Positions 1-13,011 are shown, counted from the first letter of the stretch. The stretch is DNA of 64,000 bases from Microbacterium cremeum (GCF_015277855.1 NZ_CP063812.1:2604001-2668000), one strand, 5' to 3'. Notes: generated by a model not told the origin, from the sequence alone. Translations and numbers: made by a program.

Positions 1-2
1 TG

Positions 3-1259
3 CTGGCCGGCATCCTCGCCGTGGCGTGGGCGACGTTCTCGCGGCTCGACACGCTGCGTCCGGGAACCGAGGAATACGACACCGTGATGGCGGGGTCGAT
101 CGCGCTCGTCGCGGTCACCGGCATCGTGCTGTCGCTCGCCGCCGGCGCGCTGAGCGTCATCGTGCAGGGCATCGTCGTCGTCGAGGTGACCCACGCGGCG
201 GTCGCCGAGAAGCTGTCCCTCGGTGCGCTGTGGCGACAGATCAAGCCGATCGTGTGGCGCCTGATCGGCTACTCGCTGCTCGTCATCCTCGCCGTCCTCG
301 CGCTCGTGGTGCTCGTCGTGGCGGGCGTGATCGCCGTCGCGGTCCTCGCGCCGCCGGTCGCGATCCTGCTCACGGTGTTCCTCTTCATCGCGGCGGTCCC
401 GCTCACCTGGTGGCTCATGATCAAGCTGCTGCTCGTGCCGGCAGCGATCATCGTCGAGCACGCCACGATCCTGCAGGCGCTATCGCGCTCGTGGACGCTC
501 ACGCGCGGCAGGTTCTGGCCGGCACTGGGCATCATCCTGGTCATCGGCGTCATCTTCGCGACCGTGGCCCAGGTCGTGAGCATCCCCTTCTCGTTCCTGT
601 CGGTCGGGCTCACCACGATCATCGCCCCGACGGGCGATCCCGAGCCGAGCGCGATCATCGGACTGATCGTGACGGCACTGCTCACGCAGGCGCTGACCCT
701 CCTGCTGCAGTCGGTCGCCGTGGTCGTGCAGGCCACCGCGACCGCGATCATCTACATCGACTGCCGCATGCGCCGTGAGGGGCTCGATCTCGACCTGCTC
801 GCGTACGTGGAGCGACGGGATGCCGGGGCCACGGGCCTCGCGGACCCCTATCGCGAGCACATCGGCCGTGCGGTCGCCCCCCGAGGATGGGCCGGTGCCT
901 ACGGCGCGCCCGCCTACGGCGCGCCCGCCTACGGCGCGCCGGGCGCCTATCCGGGCGCACCGCCGCCCTCCCCCGCCGCGTACCCGGCGCAGCCGTATGC
1001 CGCGCCGCCATCGTATCCGGCGCAGGCGCCGTTCCCGGCGCAGCCCGCGTACGCCGCGCCGCCGCACTCCCCGTCGCCTCAGGCGCCTGCGGCGCCGGCA
1101 TCGCACGCCCCGCAGTCGCCCGTCGCGCCCGCGCAGCCCGCATCGCCTGACGAGGGCGTGCCGCAGACGGATGCCTCTGCCGAAGCTCCGCCGGCGCCGA
1201 CCAGGTGGACCGCGCCCGGCGCCTCGCCGGGCGACGACCGAGAGGCGCCGTGGGCTTGA
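3..1259 (+). CDS. Multi-pass membrane protein, Pro/Ala-rich tail (5' truncated)
   Basis: The reading frame is already open at the window edge, so the N-terminus is missing; GTG at 21 is only an internal codon choice. The visible part has long hydrophobic segments (roughly visible residues 30-55, 90-145, 175-200 and 220-245), then a cytoplasmic-looking tail of about 130 residues rich in Pro, Ala, Tyr and Gly with repeated AYGAP and YPAQP units. The layout resembles the membrane domain found in glycerophosphodiester-phosphodiesterase-like proteins of actinobacteria (Pfam GPDPase_memb), but no catalytic domain is visible, so I infer no enzymatic role. Its stop overlaps the start region of the DUF4129 gene, so it heads or belongs to the MoxR/DUF58 operon. 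Confidence 0.7.
   Translation: MAGILAVAWATFSRLDTLRPGTEEYDTVMAGSIALVAVTGIVLSLAAGALSVIVQGIVVVEVTHAAVAEKLSLGALWRQIKPIVWRLIGYSLLVILAVLALVVLVVAGVIAVAVLAPPVAILLTVFLFIAAVPLTWWLMIKLLLVPAAIIVEHATILQALSRSWTLTRGRFWPALGIILVIGVIFATVAQVVSIPFSFLSVGLTTIIAPTGDPEPSAIIGLIVTALLTQALTLLLQSVAVVVQATATAIIYIDCRMRREGLDLDLLAYVERRDAGATGLADPYREHIGRAVAPRGWAGAYGAPAYGAPAYGAPGAYPGAPPPSPAAYPAQPYAAPPSYPAQAPFPAQPAYAAPPHSPSPQAPAAPASHAPQSPVAPAQPASPDEGVPQTDASAEAPPAPTRWTAPGASPGDDREAPWA
897..941 (+). repeat. Three tandem 15-bp repeats encoding AYGAP
   Basis: The unit gcctacggcgcgccc occurs three times head to tail, the last copy with one changed base. In frame it encodes Ala-Tyr-Gly-Ala-Pro in the low-complexity tail of the membrane protein. 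Copy number could vary between strains by slippage. Confidence 0.85.
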
Positions 1260-1933
1260 TGCTCGCCTTCCCGGCGCTCGGGCGCGCCGCCGACGCCGTC
1301 CCTCCGCTGACTCCGGACGGCGACGAGGCACGGGAGTGGGCGGAGCAGGAGCTGTCGGACCCCGCGTACGACATCGCCGAGCCCACGCCGTTCGACCGCA
1401 TCGCGCGAGCCATCGGTGACTTCTTCGCGACCCTGTTCAACCCCGACATCTCGGGCGCGTGGGGGTCGACGTTCGCCCTCGTCGCCGCGATCGTCGTGGT
1501 CGTGGTGATCGTCGCGGCCTTCCTCATCTGGGGAATGCCGCGGGCGTCGCGACGCGCCGCCGCCCCGGCATCCGTCCTGTTCGGCGAGGCCGAGCAGCGG
1601 TCGGCGGCCCAGTTGCGCGCCGAGGCCGACACGCATGCGCGCGCCGCCGAGTGGCACGCCGCGATCGTGCTGCGCTTCCGCGCGCTCGCTCGAGGGTGCG
1701 CCGAGCGGGGCGTGGTCGACCCGCCGCCCGGCGCCACGGTCCATGCGTTCGCCCGCGCGGCGGCGCGGGTGTTCCCGGCGCTGGGCGACCGCGTCGAGCA
1801 GGCGGCGACCGTATTCGACGACGTGAGGTATCTGCGCCGGCCCGGAACGGCCGAACTGTACGCGATCGTCGCGTCGGTCGACGACGCCGTCGCGGCGGCG
1901 CGGCCGGTCGTGCGCGAGGAGGTCCCGGCGTGA
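1250..1933 (+). CDS. DUF4129 domain protein
   Basis: A 227-residue protein with one transmembrane helix near residues 75-100 and a basic, helical C-terminal cytoplasmic part typical of DUF4129 (motifs RAAEWHAAIVLRFRALARG and RPGTAELYAIV). The N-terminal part before the helix is short and acidic. Two starts are possible: GTG at 1250, with a GAGAGG ribosome site about 4 nt upstream, and ATG at 1259, which overlaps the upstream stop as TGATG. I chose the former. DUF4129 proteins accompany MoxR/DUF58 genes, as here. Their molecular function is not established. The stop overlaps the next small ORF as GTGA. Confidence 0.85.
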   Translation: MGLMLAFPALGRAADAVPPLTPDGDEAREWAEQELSDPAYDIAEPTPFDRIARAIGDFFATLFNPDISGAWGSTFALVAAIVVVVVIVAAFLIWGMPRASRRAAAPASVLFGEAEQRSAAQLRAEADTHARAAEWHAAIVLRFRALARGCAERGVVDPPPGATVHAFARAAARVFPALGDRVEQAATVFDDVRYLRRPGTAELYAIVASVDDAVAAARPVVREEVPA

Positions 1934-2043
1934 GGGTCGGAGGCACGGCGGCGCAGATTCCGGCCGGCACGCCGCTCGAGCAGGCGACGGGCCGACGCAG
2001 CGTGGCGGATCTGCGACGCCGCACACCGAGGCCCGCCGCATGA
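1930..2043 (+). CDS. Possible 37-residue linker ORF
   Basis: A short frame joins the DUF4129 and DUF4350 genes. Its GTG start overlaps the DUF4129 stop (GTGA) and is preceded by a strong GAGGAGG site at 1916-1922 with 7-nt spacing. Its stop overlaps the next gene's ATG (ATGA). The predicted product is basic and has no hydrophobic segment or recognisable domain. It may be a real small protein, a device for translational coupling, or a decayed end of a neighbour. I see no homology that decides between these. Confidence 0.4.
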   Translation: MRVGGTAAQIPAGTPLEQATGRRSVADLRRRTPRPAA

Positions 2044-3268
2044 CCGCGGCGACGACGCCCCGCGAGGCGCCCACCACCGTCCTCAGCCCGCGCCGGGGAC
2101 GCCGGGTCGCGACCTGGATCGTGATCGGGCTCGCCCTGCTCGCGATCGGCGGGATCGGCGCCGCGATGTCGACGGCGAACCAGTGGGCCTCCCGCGGCGC
2201 CCTCGACCCGGCGTCGGCGGGTCCGTCCGGAACGCGCGCCCTCGCCGAGGTCCTGCGCGACCACGGCGTGGAGGTCGTCGTCGCGCGCGACCGGCAGACT
2301 GCGACCGAGGCACTGCGCGCCGCGCCCGCAACCCTCGTCCTGCCCGACGCCCCGGCCCTCTCGGACGACGCCGTGGCGCAGTTGGCGTCAGCGGCCGCCG
2401 ACGTCGTGCTGATCGAGCCCCGCGCGCGCACGCTCGACCTGCTGCTGGACGGATCGGAGCCGGCGGGCGCGGCATCCGTCGAGGCGGTCGATCCCGCCTG
2501 CGCCCTGCCGGACGCCCGCCGCGCCGGCCCGATCGCACCCGGCGCCGTGTACGCCGCGGGGGTCGAGGTGATCGGCTGCTACCCGAGCGGCGACGCGTAC
2601 GGCCTCCTCACCGCCGGGCATTCCGGCGGCGGCCGTGTCGCAGCCGTCGACGGGCGCGCGCTGTTCACCAACGAGCACCTCGCCGAAGAGGGGAACGCCG
2701 CACTCGGGGTCAACCTCCTGGGTCGGCATCCGGTCGTCGTCTGGTACGTGCCGAGTCCCGGCGACAGCGACCTCGCCGACGCGGATCCGTCGCTCGGCGA
2801 GCTCACGCCGCCGTGGGTCAGCCCCGTCATCGTGCTGCTTCTGGTCGCGGGGATCGCCGCGGGCATCTGGCGCGGTCGCCGGTTCGGGCCGCTCGTGGCC
2901 GAGCGCCTGCCCGTCACCGTCCGCGCGTCCGAGACCACCGAAGGACGCGCACGCCTCTACGCCCGCGCCCGCGACCCGCTCCACGCCGCCGACCAGCTGC
3001 GGATCGGCACGCTGCGCCGCCTCGCCCGGCTGCTGGGCCTCGGACCCGCCTCCTCGGCGCCCGAGATCGCCGACGCCGTGGCCGGACGCACCGGGCTCGA
3101 CCGCGGCGCGGTGCGCGGCATCCTGTTCGACGACGACCCGCGCAGCGACGCCGACCTCGTGGCGCTGACCACGAGCCTGCGACACCTCGAGGACGCCGTG
3201 CACGCCGCGGTGCGCCCGTCGACGAGCTCCGCACCCGGAACCAGCTCAGGAACCGAAAGGACCCCTTG

Positions 3269-3269
<1 letters not shown>
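2040..3269 (+). CDS. DUF4350 domain membrane protein
   Basis: A 409-residue protein. After a basic N-terminus, a first membrane helix (about residues 21-43) is followed by an extracytoplasmic domain typical of DUF4350, with the family-like segment SAGPSGTRALAEVLRDHG and a central LVLPDAPALSDD region. A second helix at about 260-280 (VIVLLLVAGIAAGIW) leads to a basic cytoplasmic tail. The gene lies in a chain of overlapping genes (ATGA with the small ORF, TGATG with moxR), so translation is probably coupled. DUF4350 proteins are found with MoxR and DUF58 but their biochemical role is unknown. Confidence 0.85.
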
Positions 3270-4270
<1,001 letters not shown>

Positions 4271-4371
4271 CGCGTGTCGGATCAATGCGACGAAGGCGCG
4301 TTGATGCGATGCGGGTCAAGATCGAGTAGCGAGCTCTAGCGAGATCCCAGCGGACGAGGAGACTTTCACCC

Positions 4372-5673
4372 ATGTACGTGACCGGCCGATTGCCGCTGCT
4401 CCTCGTGCTCGGAGCGGTGCCTGTCGTGCTGCTCTCGGCGGCGGGCATCGACGCCTGGCTCGCCGCCGCCGGGTGGGTGCTGCTGTGCCTGCTCGCCGCG
4501 CTCGCCGACGCCGCGACCGCCCCCGACCCGCGGCTCGTGGGCATCTCGCGGTCCCAGCCGCGCCGCACGCTCCTCGGACACGCGGTCGTCGCCGAGCTGA
4601 CGCTGCGCAACACCGGCCGGCGCACCCTGCGGGGCCGCGTCCGCGACGCCTGGCAGCCGACGGCCGGCGCGCCGGCCGGGTACCCGGCGATCGCGATCCC
4701 TCCCGGTGAGAGCCGCACGATCACGGTTCCGCTGCTCCCCCGCCGCCGCGGCGAGCTGCGGTCGGAGTTCGTCGCCGTGCGCTCGGACGGTCCGCTGCGG
4801 CTCGCCGGGCGCCAGGCCCGCCTCGATGCTCCCGGCGTGCTCCGCGTGCTGCCGCCCTTCACCGCGCGCCGGCATCTGCCGTCACGACTGGCGCGGCTTC
4901 GCGAGCTCGACGGCAACACGAGCGTGCAGGTGCGCGGGCAGGGCACCGAGTTCGACAGCCTCCGCGAGTACGTCCGCGGCGACGACGTGCGCTCGATCGA
5001 CTGGCGGGCCACCGCCCGCGCGAGCACGACCATGCTGCGCACGTGGCGCCCCGAACGCGACCGCCATGTCGTGATCGTGATCGACACCGGTCGCACCTCC
5101 GCGGCCCGTGTGGGCGACGGAGTGCGACTGGATGCCGCGATGGAGGCTGCTCTCCTGCTCGCCGCCCTCGCGTCGCGGGCCGGCGACCACGTCCACCTGC
5201 TGATGTTCGATCGCGTGATCCGTGCCCGCGTCACGCGCGTCGACGGTCCTTCTCTCCTGCCCGCCCTCGTGGATGCGATGGCCCCGGTCGAGCCGCAGCT
5301 CATCGACACCGACTGGGACTCCGCGTCCGTCCAGGTGCGCAGCCTCGCCTCGCGCCCGTCGCTGGTGGTGCTGCTCACCGCGCAGGACGCCGCCGAGGCG
5401 GCCCGCGGCTTCCTCGGATCGCTGCCGGCGCTCGTGCGCGACGCCCACGTGCTGGTCGGCACGGTCACCGGCGATCGTGAGAGCCCTCCGGCGCGTCCCG
5501 ACGCCGACGACGCCTACCGTGCCGCGGCGATCGCGCGCGCCGACCGCGACGCCGAGATCGTCGCCGCGGCCATCGGCCGCGCGGGCGCCGAAGCGATCGC
5601 CGACTCCCCCGAGAACCTCCCGCCGCGCATCGCCGACCGCTACCTGGCGCTCAAGGCCGCCGGCCGCCTCTGA
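4372..5673 (+). CDS. DUF58 domain protein (VWA-like, MoxR partner)
   Basis: A 433-residue protein with two N-terminal hydrophobic helices (about residues 8-47), a beta-rich middle region, and the hallmark DUF58 motif around residues 190-216 (EFDSLREYVRGDDVRSIDW). A VWA-like fold follows, starting at HVVIVIDTGRTS. A GAGGAG ribosome site at 4356-4361 lies 10 nt before the ATG. It is separated from moxR by about 100 bp, a wider gap than elsewhere in this operon, so an internal promoter is possible. DUF58 proteins are typical partners of MoxR ATPases. A role in envelope homeostasis is inference from other bacteria. Confidence 0.92.
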   Translation: MYVTGRLPLLLVLGAVPVVLLSAAGIDAWLAAAGWVLLCLLAALADAATAPDPRLVGISRSQPRRTLLGHAVVAELTLRNTGRRTLRGRVRDAWQPTAGAPAGYPAIAIPPGESRTITVPLLPRRRGELRSEFVAVRSDGPLRLAGRQARLDAPGVLRVLPPFTARRHLPSRLARLRELDGNTSVQVRGQGTEFDSLREYVRGDDVRSIDWRATARASTTMLRTWRPERDRHVVIVIDTGRTSAARVGDGVRLDAAMEAALLLAALASRAGDHVHLLMFDRVIRARVTRVDGPSLLPALVDAMAPVEPQLIDTDWDSASVQVRSLASRPSLVVLLTAQDAAEAARGFLGSLPALVRDAHVLVGTVTGDRESPPARPDADDAYRAAAIARADRDAEIVAAAIGRAGAEAIADSPENLPPRIADRYLALKAAGRL

Positions 5674-5817
5674 CGGGTCCGACGCGGCGGCGGCTACGGC
5701 ATCCGGCAGCCGTCGAATCGACGACGAACGCCTGAACACGCGGCGAAACCTCGGCGCGTCCGGCGCCAGACGCGGACACTCCGCCCCCGCTTCCTGAGAA
5801 TCGGCTGTGGATGCCGC

Positions 5818-5823
5818 TACTCT
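5818..5823 (+). promoter_or_regulatory. Candidate -10 element for the aquaporin gene
   Basis: A TACTCT hexamer lies 23 nt before the aquaporin ATG, leaving room for the strong AGGAAAGGAG ribosome site. No convincing -35 is visible. The rest of the 173-bp gap after the DUF58 gene shows no other structure that I can recognise. Confidence 0.35.
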
Positions 5824-5846
5824 CGCGACGAGGAAAGGAGTCCGCC

Positions 5847-6635
5847 ATGTCGGATACCACCATCGAGCCGACCACCGTGAACCGGCTGGTCGCGGAGGCT
5901 CTCGGAACATTTCTGCTCGTCTTCGGCGGTGTCGGCGCCGCGCTGTTCGCCGCGAACTTCCCGGCCGGATCGGAAGGGAACCCGCTCGGCATCGGGTTCG
6001 TGGGCGTCGCGCTCGCCTTCGGTCTGACCGTCGTCGCCGGCGCCTATGCGTGGGGGCCGATCTCGGGCGGCCACTTCAACCCCGCCATCACGCTGGGCCT
6101 CGCCGCAGCCGGCCGCTTCGAGTGGCGGAACACGATCGGCTACCTCATCGCGCAGATCATCGGCGGTGCGCTGGGTACGACGATGATCGTGCTGATCGGT
6201 CTCTTCGGTCCGGGTGACTGGCTCGCCACCGCACAGGACGGCGGCTTCGCGTCGAACGGCTTCGGCGAGCTGTCGCCCGGCGGGTTCGGCCTCGGCGCGG
6301 CGATCATCGCCGAGATCCTGCTCACGGCGATCTTCGTGCTGATCATCCTCGGGGTGACCCACTCCACGCGCGGGACCGCTGCGCTCGCGCCGCTCGCGAT
6401 CGGCCTCACACTGACTCTCATCCACCTGATCTCGATCCCGATCGACAACACGTCGGTCAACCCTGCGCGTTCGATCGCGTCGGCGATCTACGGCGGCGCG
6501 GGTGCGCTCGGCCAGCTGTGGGTGTTCATCGTGTTCCCGATCGTGGGTGGCATCATCGCCGGCCTCCTGCACCGCGCTCTGTTCGAGCCGAAGGGCACGC
6601 TGCCCCCGGTTCGCGCCGAGGGACGCGTGAAGTAG
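5847..6635 (+). CDS. aqpZ: Aquaporin Z-type water channel
   Basis: A 262-residue MIP-family channel with six hydrophobic segments and both NPA boxes: GGHFNPAITLG in the first half and TSVNPARS in the second. The residues expected for the narrow, water-selective AqpZ filter are present: Phe in AFGLTVVAGAYAWGP, His in LIHLISIPI, and Thr and Arg around the second NPA. Water rather than glycerol transport is therefore likely. ATG 5847 was chosen because AGGAAAGGAG lies directly upstream; an in-frame upstream extension would add a dozen non-family residues. It converges on katG with a shared terminator between them. Confidence 0.92.
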   Translation: MSDTTIEPTTVNRLVAEALGTFLLVFGGVGAALFAANFPAGSEGNPLGIGFVGVALAFGLTVVAGAYAWGPISGGHFNPAITLGLAAAGRFEWRNTIGYLIAQIIGGALGTTMIVLIGLFGPGDWLATAQDGGFASNGFGELSPGGFGLGAAIIAEILLTAIFVLIILGVTHSTRGTAALAPLAIGLTLTLIHLISIPIDNTSVNPARSIASAIYGGAGALGQLWVFIVFPIVGGIIAGLLHRALFEPKGTLPPVRAEGRVK

Positions 6636-6650
6636 CCCGACCCGATCAAC

Positions 6651-6687
6651 AGAAGAGGCCCGCCCCCGGAGGGAACGGGCCTCTTCT
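6651..6687. terminator. Bidirectional hairpin terminator between aqpZ and katG
   Basis: A perfect 12-bp stem (agaagaggcccg at 6651-6662 pairs with 6676-6687) encloses a 13-nt loop and lies between two convergent genes. The arm ends are A/T-rich, so transcripts from both directions would end in short U-rich tails. Confidence 0.85.
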
Positions 6688-6701
6688 GCGCGCGGCGGGA
6701 C

Positions 6702-9492
<2,791 letters not shown>

Positions 9493-9525
9493 GCCCGAAT
9501 GCCGCAGCGGGCACACCGGGGTCGG

Positions 9526-10521
9526 TCAGCCGGCGACGAGGGTCGGGGTGCCGGCCTCGTACTCCGTCAGATCCCCCGTCTCGCCGAGCAGGTGGGCTCG
9601 GCGGCCGACGACGAGCATGTACACGAGGAACAGCGCGAGCGCCGCCGCCCCGATGCCGATCTTCACCGGCCAGGGCCAGGGCTGCGCCGTCACGAAGCCC
9701 TCGATGAGACCCGAGACGCCGAGCGCGAAGACGAGCCCGATCGCGACCGTGGCCAGCGCACGCCCCGCCGCTGCGAGCGCCTCGCCGCGCCGCCTCGGGC
9801 CTGGTGCCACCCACGCCCAGAACACGTGCAGGCCGGCCGCCGCGGCGACGAAGACGCTGGTCAGCTCGAGCAGCCCGTGCGGAAGGATGTAGAGCACGAA
9901 CACGTCGGCGCGATCGAACGCGGTCATGACCGCCGCGGCCGTCCCGACGCCGACGGCGTTCTGCACGAGCACCATCACCGGCCAGATGCCCGTGATGCCG
10001 AAGAGCACGCACTGCGCGGCGATCAGGGCGTTGTTCGTCCACACCTGGCCGGCGAAGACGGCGGCGGGGTTCTCGCTGTAGTACTCGGTGAACTCGTTCT
10101 CGGCGTACTGCTCGAGCTGCGCGCGAGACCCGAGGCTCGCCACGAGCGCGGGGTCGGCCGACACCCACACCGCGACCGCGCACACGACGGCGATGAACCC
10201 GAGCGCGATCGCGAGCGTCGTCCATCGCAGGCCGTACAGCGCGGCGGGAAGCTGAAGCGCGAAGAACCGCGGGATCTGGCGCAGCACGTTCTCGGGGGTG
10301 CCCGTCAGCCGCAGCCGCGCGCGCGCGAGCATCGTCGAGACGTAGTCGCTCTGGATGCTGCGCCCGGCCGAGGTCTTGGCGTCGGCGAGATCGGCCGACG
10401 CGGCGCGGTAGCGCGTCACGAGCTCATCGACCTCGGGCCCGGAGAGGTGCCGCGCCCGGCTGAGCTCGTCCAGCCGCGCCCACTCGTCGCGCCGTGCGGC
10501 CGTGAGCGCCTCGAGGTCCAT
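9526..10521 (-). CDS. SpoIIM-like (DUF95) membrane protein
   Basis: A 331-residue stage II sporulation protein M-like membrane protein. A soluble helical N-terminus (MDLEALTAARRDEWARLDEL, residues 1-20) precedes several hydrophobic segments from about residue 105 onward. Conserved family-like stretches include NPAAVFAGQVWTNNALIAAQ and the glycine-rich NAVGVGTA. No sporulation is implied: in actinobacteria such proteins are linked with MoxR/DUF58/RDD genes, two of which lie about 4 kb away. ATG 10521 is supported by a TACAGT hexamer 7 nt upstream (leaderless). It is divergent from the RDD gene with only 16 bp between starts. Confidence 0.85.
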   Translation of the reverse strand: MDLEALTAARRDEWARLDELSRARHLSGPEVDELVTRYRAASADLADAKTSAGRSIQSDYVSTMLARARLRLTGTPENVLRQIPRFFALQLPAALYGLRWTTLAIALGFIAVVCAVAVWVSADPALVASLGSRAQLEQYAENEFTEYYSENPAAVFAGQVWTNNALIAAQCVLFGITGIWPVMVLVQNAVGVGTAAAVMTAFDRADVFVLYILPHGLLELTSVFVAAAAGLHVFWAWVAPGPRRRGEALAAAGRALATVAIGLVFALGVSGLIEGFVTAQPWPWPVKIGIGAAALALFLVYMLVVGRRAHLLGETGDLTEYEAGTPTLVAG

Positions 10522-10528
10522 GTGCTTC

Positions 10529-10534
10529 ACTGTA
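10529..10534 (-). promoter_or_regulatory. -10 element of the SpoIIM-like gene (leaderless)
   Basis: TACAGT on the minus strand lies 7 nt before the ATG, in the 16-bp gap shared with the divergent RDD gene. Each gene's -35 region must therefore lie inside the other's coding sequence. Confidence 0.5.
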
Positions 10535-10537
10535 CCC

Positions 10538-11383
10538 ATGCCCGAAGGCCGCGCCGCGATCGTCGACATCCACCAGGACGAGGTGCTCACGGGCGAAGCC
10601 GTCGCCCTCGACGTGCAGCCGCTCGGCTACTTCATGCGCGCGCTGGGAGTGGTCATCGACATGGCCGTCGGCGTCGCCGTGCTGCTGCTCTTCGGGTGGG
10701 CGATGGGGTGGCTCACCCTGGCGGGGGCGGTCGATCCCGCCGTCGTGCCGATCCTCACGATCATCGTGATCGTGCTCGTGACGGTCGTGATCCCGACGGT
10801 CGTCGAGACCACCACGCGCGGCCGGAGTCTCGGGCGCCTCGCCGTCGGCGGGCGGATCGTGCGCTCCGACGGCGGCGCGGCGGGTTTCCGCCACGCCTTC
10901 ATCCGCGCGTTCGTCGGCGTTCTCGAGCTGTGGATGACCCTGGGCGCGGTCGCCGCGATCGTCGGGGCGTTCACGCCCCGCTCGCAGCGCCTGGGCGACC
11001 TCGTGGCCGGCACCTACTCCGAGCGCACGCGCACGCCGCGGCTGCCCGAGACGGCGCTGGAGGTGCCCCCGGCGCTCAAGCACTGGGCCGCGATCGCCGA
11101 CGTCGCGCGCCTGCCGGAGCGCTTGTCGCGACGCCTGGCGCAGTTCGCCCGGTCGGCGCCCAACATGGAGCCTTCGGCGCGCGCGCGGGTCGCGGCATCC
11201 CTCGCCCGCGAAGCCGCCGAGCATGTTTCGCCGGTGCCCTCCGTCGACCCCGAGACGTTCCTCATCGCCGTCGTCGCCGTACGGCGCGAGCGCGAGCTGC
11301 GCGCGCTCCGGCTCGAGACGCGACGCGCCGACGCCCTGGCCGCGCCGGTGTCGGGCCCGCCGCGCGGATTCCCCGCGCGCTGA
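10538..11383 (+). CDS. RDD-family membrane protein
   Basis: A 281-residue protein. An N-terminal tail precedes an RDD domain with hydrophobic segments at about residues 30-60, 68-92 and 125-148, and the family's conserved polar motif in TTRGRSLGRLAVGGRIVRSDGG, ending in RSQRLGDLVAGT. A helical, basic C-terminal extension of about 110 residues follows. The function of RDD proteins is not firmly known, though some have been linked to ion transport. It is divergent from the SpoIIM-like gene, the usual neighbour in MoxR/DUF58 clusters. ATG 10538 has no ribosome site, consistent with a very short or absent leader. Confidence 0.85.
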   Translation: MPEGRAAIVDIHQDEVLTGEAVALDVQPLGYFMRALGVVIDMAVGVAVLLLFGWAMGWLTLAGAVDPAVVPILTIIVIVLVTVVIPTVVETTTRGRSLGRLAVGGRIVRSDGGAAGFRHAFIRAFVGVLELWMTLGAVAAIVGAFTPRSQRLGDLVAGTYSERTRTPRLPETALEVPPALKHWAAIADVARLPERLSRRLAQFARSAPNMEPSARARVAASLAREAAEHVSPVPSVDPETFLIAVVAVRRERELRALRLETRRADALAAPVSGPPRGFPAR

Positions 11384-11409
11384 CCCGCCCACGTGCCACC
11401 CCGACCTCC

Positions 11410-11480
11410 CGCGAGAGTGCAGCTGGCGGACGAGAGCGAGGGAGGTTGCCTATCCCTCGTCCAGGAGTTGCACTCTCGCG
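11410..11480. terminator. Long imperfect inverted repeat between RDD and ahcY genes
   Basis: Arms at 11410-11434 and 11456-11480 pair over 25 positions with four mismatches: an outer perfect 12-bp stem (cgcgagagtgca), a loosely matched 6-nt stretch, then a perfect GGACGAG/CTCGTCC stem. A 21-nt loop remains, and a 7-bp pairing (CGAGGGA with TCCCTCG) offers an alternative fold. It lies between convergent genes, so a bidirectional terminator is likely. Its length and composite structure also resemble dispersed palindromic repeats. Confidence 0.65.
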
Positions 11481-11511
11481 GATCCGGTGCCGGTGAACGG
11501 CTCGGGCCCGC

Positions 11512-13011
11512 TCAGTAGCGGTAGTGGTCGAGCTTGTAGGGGCCGTCGATCGGCACGCCGATGTAGGCGGCCTGCTCCTCGGTGAGCGTCGTCAACTCGA
11601 CGCCCAGCGCACCGAGGTGCAGCCGCGCGACCTTCTCGTCGAGCGTCTTGGGCAGGGTGTACACCCCGACGGGGTAGTCCTCGCGCTTGGTGTAGAGCTC
11701 GATCTGCGCGAGCACCTGATTGGCGAACGACGCGCTCATGACGAACGACGGATGCCCCGTCGCATTGCCGAGGTTCATCAGTCGCCCCTCGCTCAGCACC
11801 AGCACGCTGCGTCCGTTCGGCAGGCGCCACTCGTGCACCTGCGGCTTGATCTCGACGCGCTCGACCCCGGGGACCGCAGCGAGCCCGGCGATGTCGATCT
11901 CGTCGTCGAAGTGACCGACGTTGCCGACGATCGCGAGGTGCTTGAGCGACTGCAGGTGCTCCGCCGTCACGACGCGCGTGTTGCCGGTGCCGGTGATGAC
12001 GATGTCGACCTGCGGCGCGACATCCTCCAGGCGCGCGACCTGGAAGCCGTCCATCGCCGCCTGCAGCGCGCAGATCGGGTCGATCTCGCCGACGATGACA
12101 CGGGCGCCTTGACCGCGCAGCGCCTCGGCGGCCCCCTTGCCGACATCGCCGTACCCGGCGACGAACGCGACCTTGCCGCCGATCAGCACGTCGGTGGCGC
12201 GGTTCAGCCCGTCGGGCAGCGAGTGCCGGATGCCGTAGGTGTTGTCGAACTTGGACTTCGTCACCGAGTCGTTGACGTTGATCGCGGGGAAGAGCAGGTC
12301 TCCGGATGCCGCGAGCTCGTACAGACGGTGGACGCCCGTGGTGGTCTCTTCGGTGACGCCGAGCAGGCCCTCGGCGATCCGGGTGTAGCGCTGCGGGTCG
12401 CGCTGCATCGAGGCGCGGATCGTGTCGAGCACGATGCGCAGCTCGGCTGAGTCGCTCGGCTCGGCCGCGCGCACGGCGCCGGCCTTCTCGAACTCCACGC
12501 CCTTGTGGACGAGCAGCGTCGCGTCGCCGCCGTCATCGAGGATCATGTTCGGTCCGTCGAAGCCCTCGGCCGACCAGTCGAAGATGCGGTCGGCGAGGCG
12601 CCAGTACTCCTCGAGGGTCTCGCCCTTCCAGGCGAACACCGGGATACCCGCGGGCGCCTCCACGGTGCCGTCCGGGCCGACCACGACCGCGGCGGCCGCT
12701 TCGTCCTGCGTCGAGAAGATGTTGCAGCTGGCCCACCGCACCTGTGCACCGAGGGCCACGAGTGTCTCGATGAGCACCGCGGTCTGCACGGTCATGTGCA
12801 GCGACCCCGCGATGCGTGCACCCTTCAGCGGCTGCGACGGACCGAACTCCTCGCGCAGGGCCATGAGCCCCGGCATCTCGTTCTCGGCGAGGCGCAGCTG
12901 ATGCCGGCCCGCTTCGGCGAGCGAGAGGTCGGCGACCTCGTATTCGAGGCCTCCGGCGGACTCAGCGGCCGGAACGTGGGCAGGCGTGGCGACGGGCGTG
13001 GGGGTCGGCAT
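11512..13011 (-). CDS. ahcY: S-adenosylhomocysteine hydrolase
   Basis: A 499-residue cytosolic NAD-dependent enzyme that splits S-adenosylhomocysteine into adenosine and homocysteine, relieving product inhibition of methyltransferases. Substrate-site motifs are [16 protein letters not shown] (about 69-84) and [17 protein letters not shown] (from 92). The catalytic [11 protein letters not shown] is at about 247-257, and the NAD-binding glycine motif GYGDVGKG at 286-293. The C-terminus ends in the family's conserved YKLDHYRY, which contributes to the neighbouring subunit's NAD site. ATG 13011 has GGGAG 9 nt upstream; an upstream extension lacks family similarity. The first 20 residues form a Pro/Thr/Ala-rich extension. 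Confidence 0.97.
   Translation of the reverse strand: MPTPTPVATPAHVPAAESAGGLEYEVADLSLAEAGRHQLRLAENEMPGLMALREEFGPSQPLKGARIAGSLHMTVQTAVLIETLVALGAQVRWASCNIFSTQDEAAAAVVVGPDGTVEAPAGIPVFAWKGETLEEYWRLADRIFDWSAEGFDGPNMILDDGGDATLLVHKGVEFEKAGAVRAAEPSDSAELRIVLDTIRASMQRDPQRYTRIAEGLLGVTEETTTGVHRLYELAASGDLLFPAINVNDSVTKSKFDNTYGIRHSLPDGLNRATDVLIGGKVAFVAGYGDVGKGAAEALRGQGARVIVGEIDPICALQAAMDGFQVARLEDVAPQVDIVITGTGNTRVVTAEHLQSLKHLAIVGNVGHFDDEIDIAGLAAVPGVERVEIKPQVHEWRLPNGRSVLVLSEGRLMNLGNATGHPSFVMSASFANQVLAQIELYTKREDYPVGVYTLPKTLDEKVARLHLGALGVELTTLTEEQAAYIGVPIDGPYKLDHYRY

Noticed and set aside
4271..4371. Promoter or regulatory RNA between moxR and the DUF58 gene
   Set aside because: The gap contains short direct repeats of tagcga but no convincing -10/-35 pair or stable hairpin.
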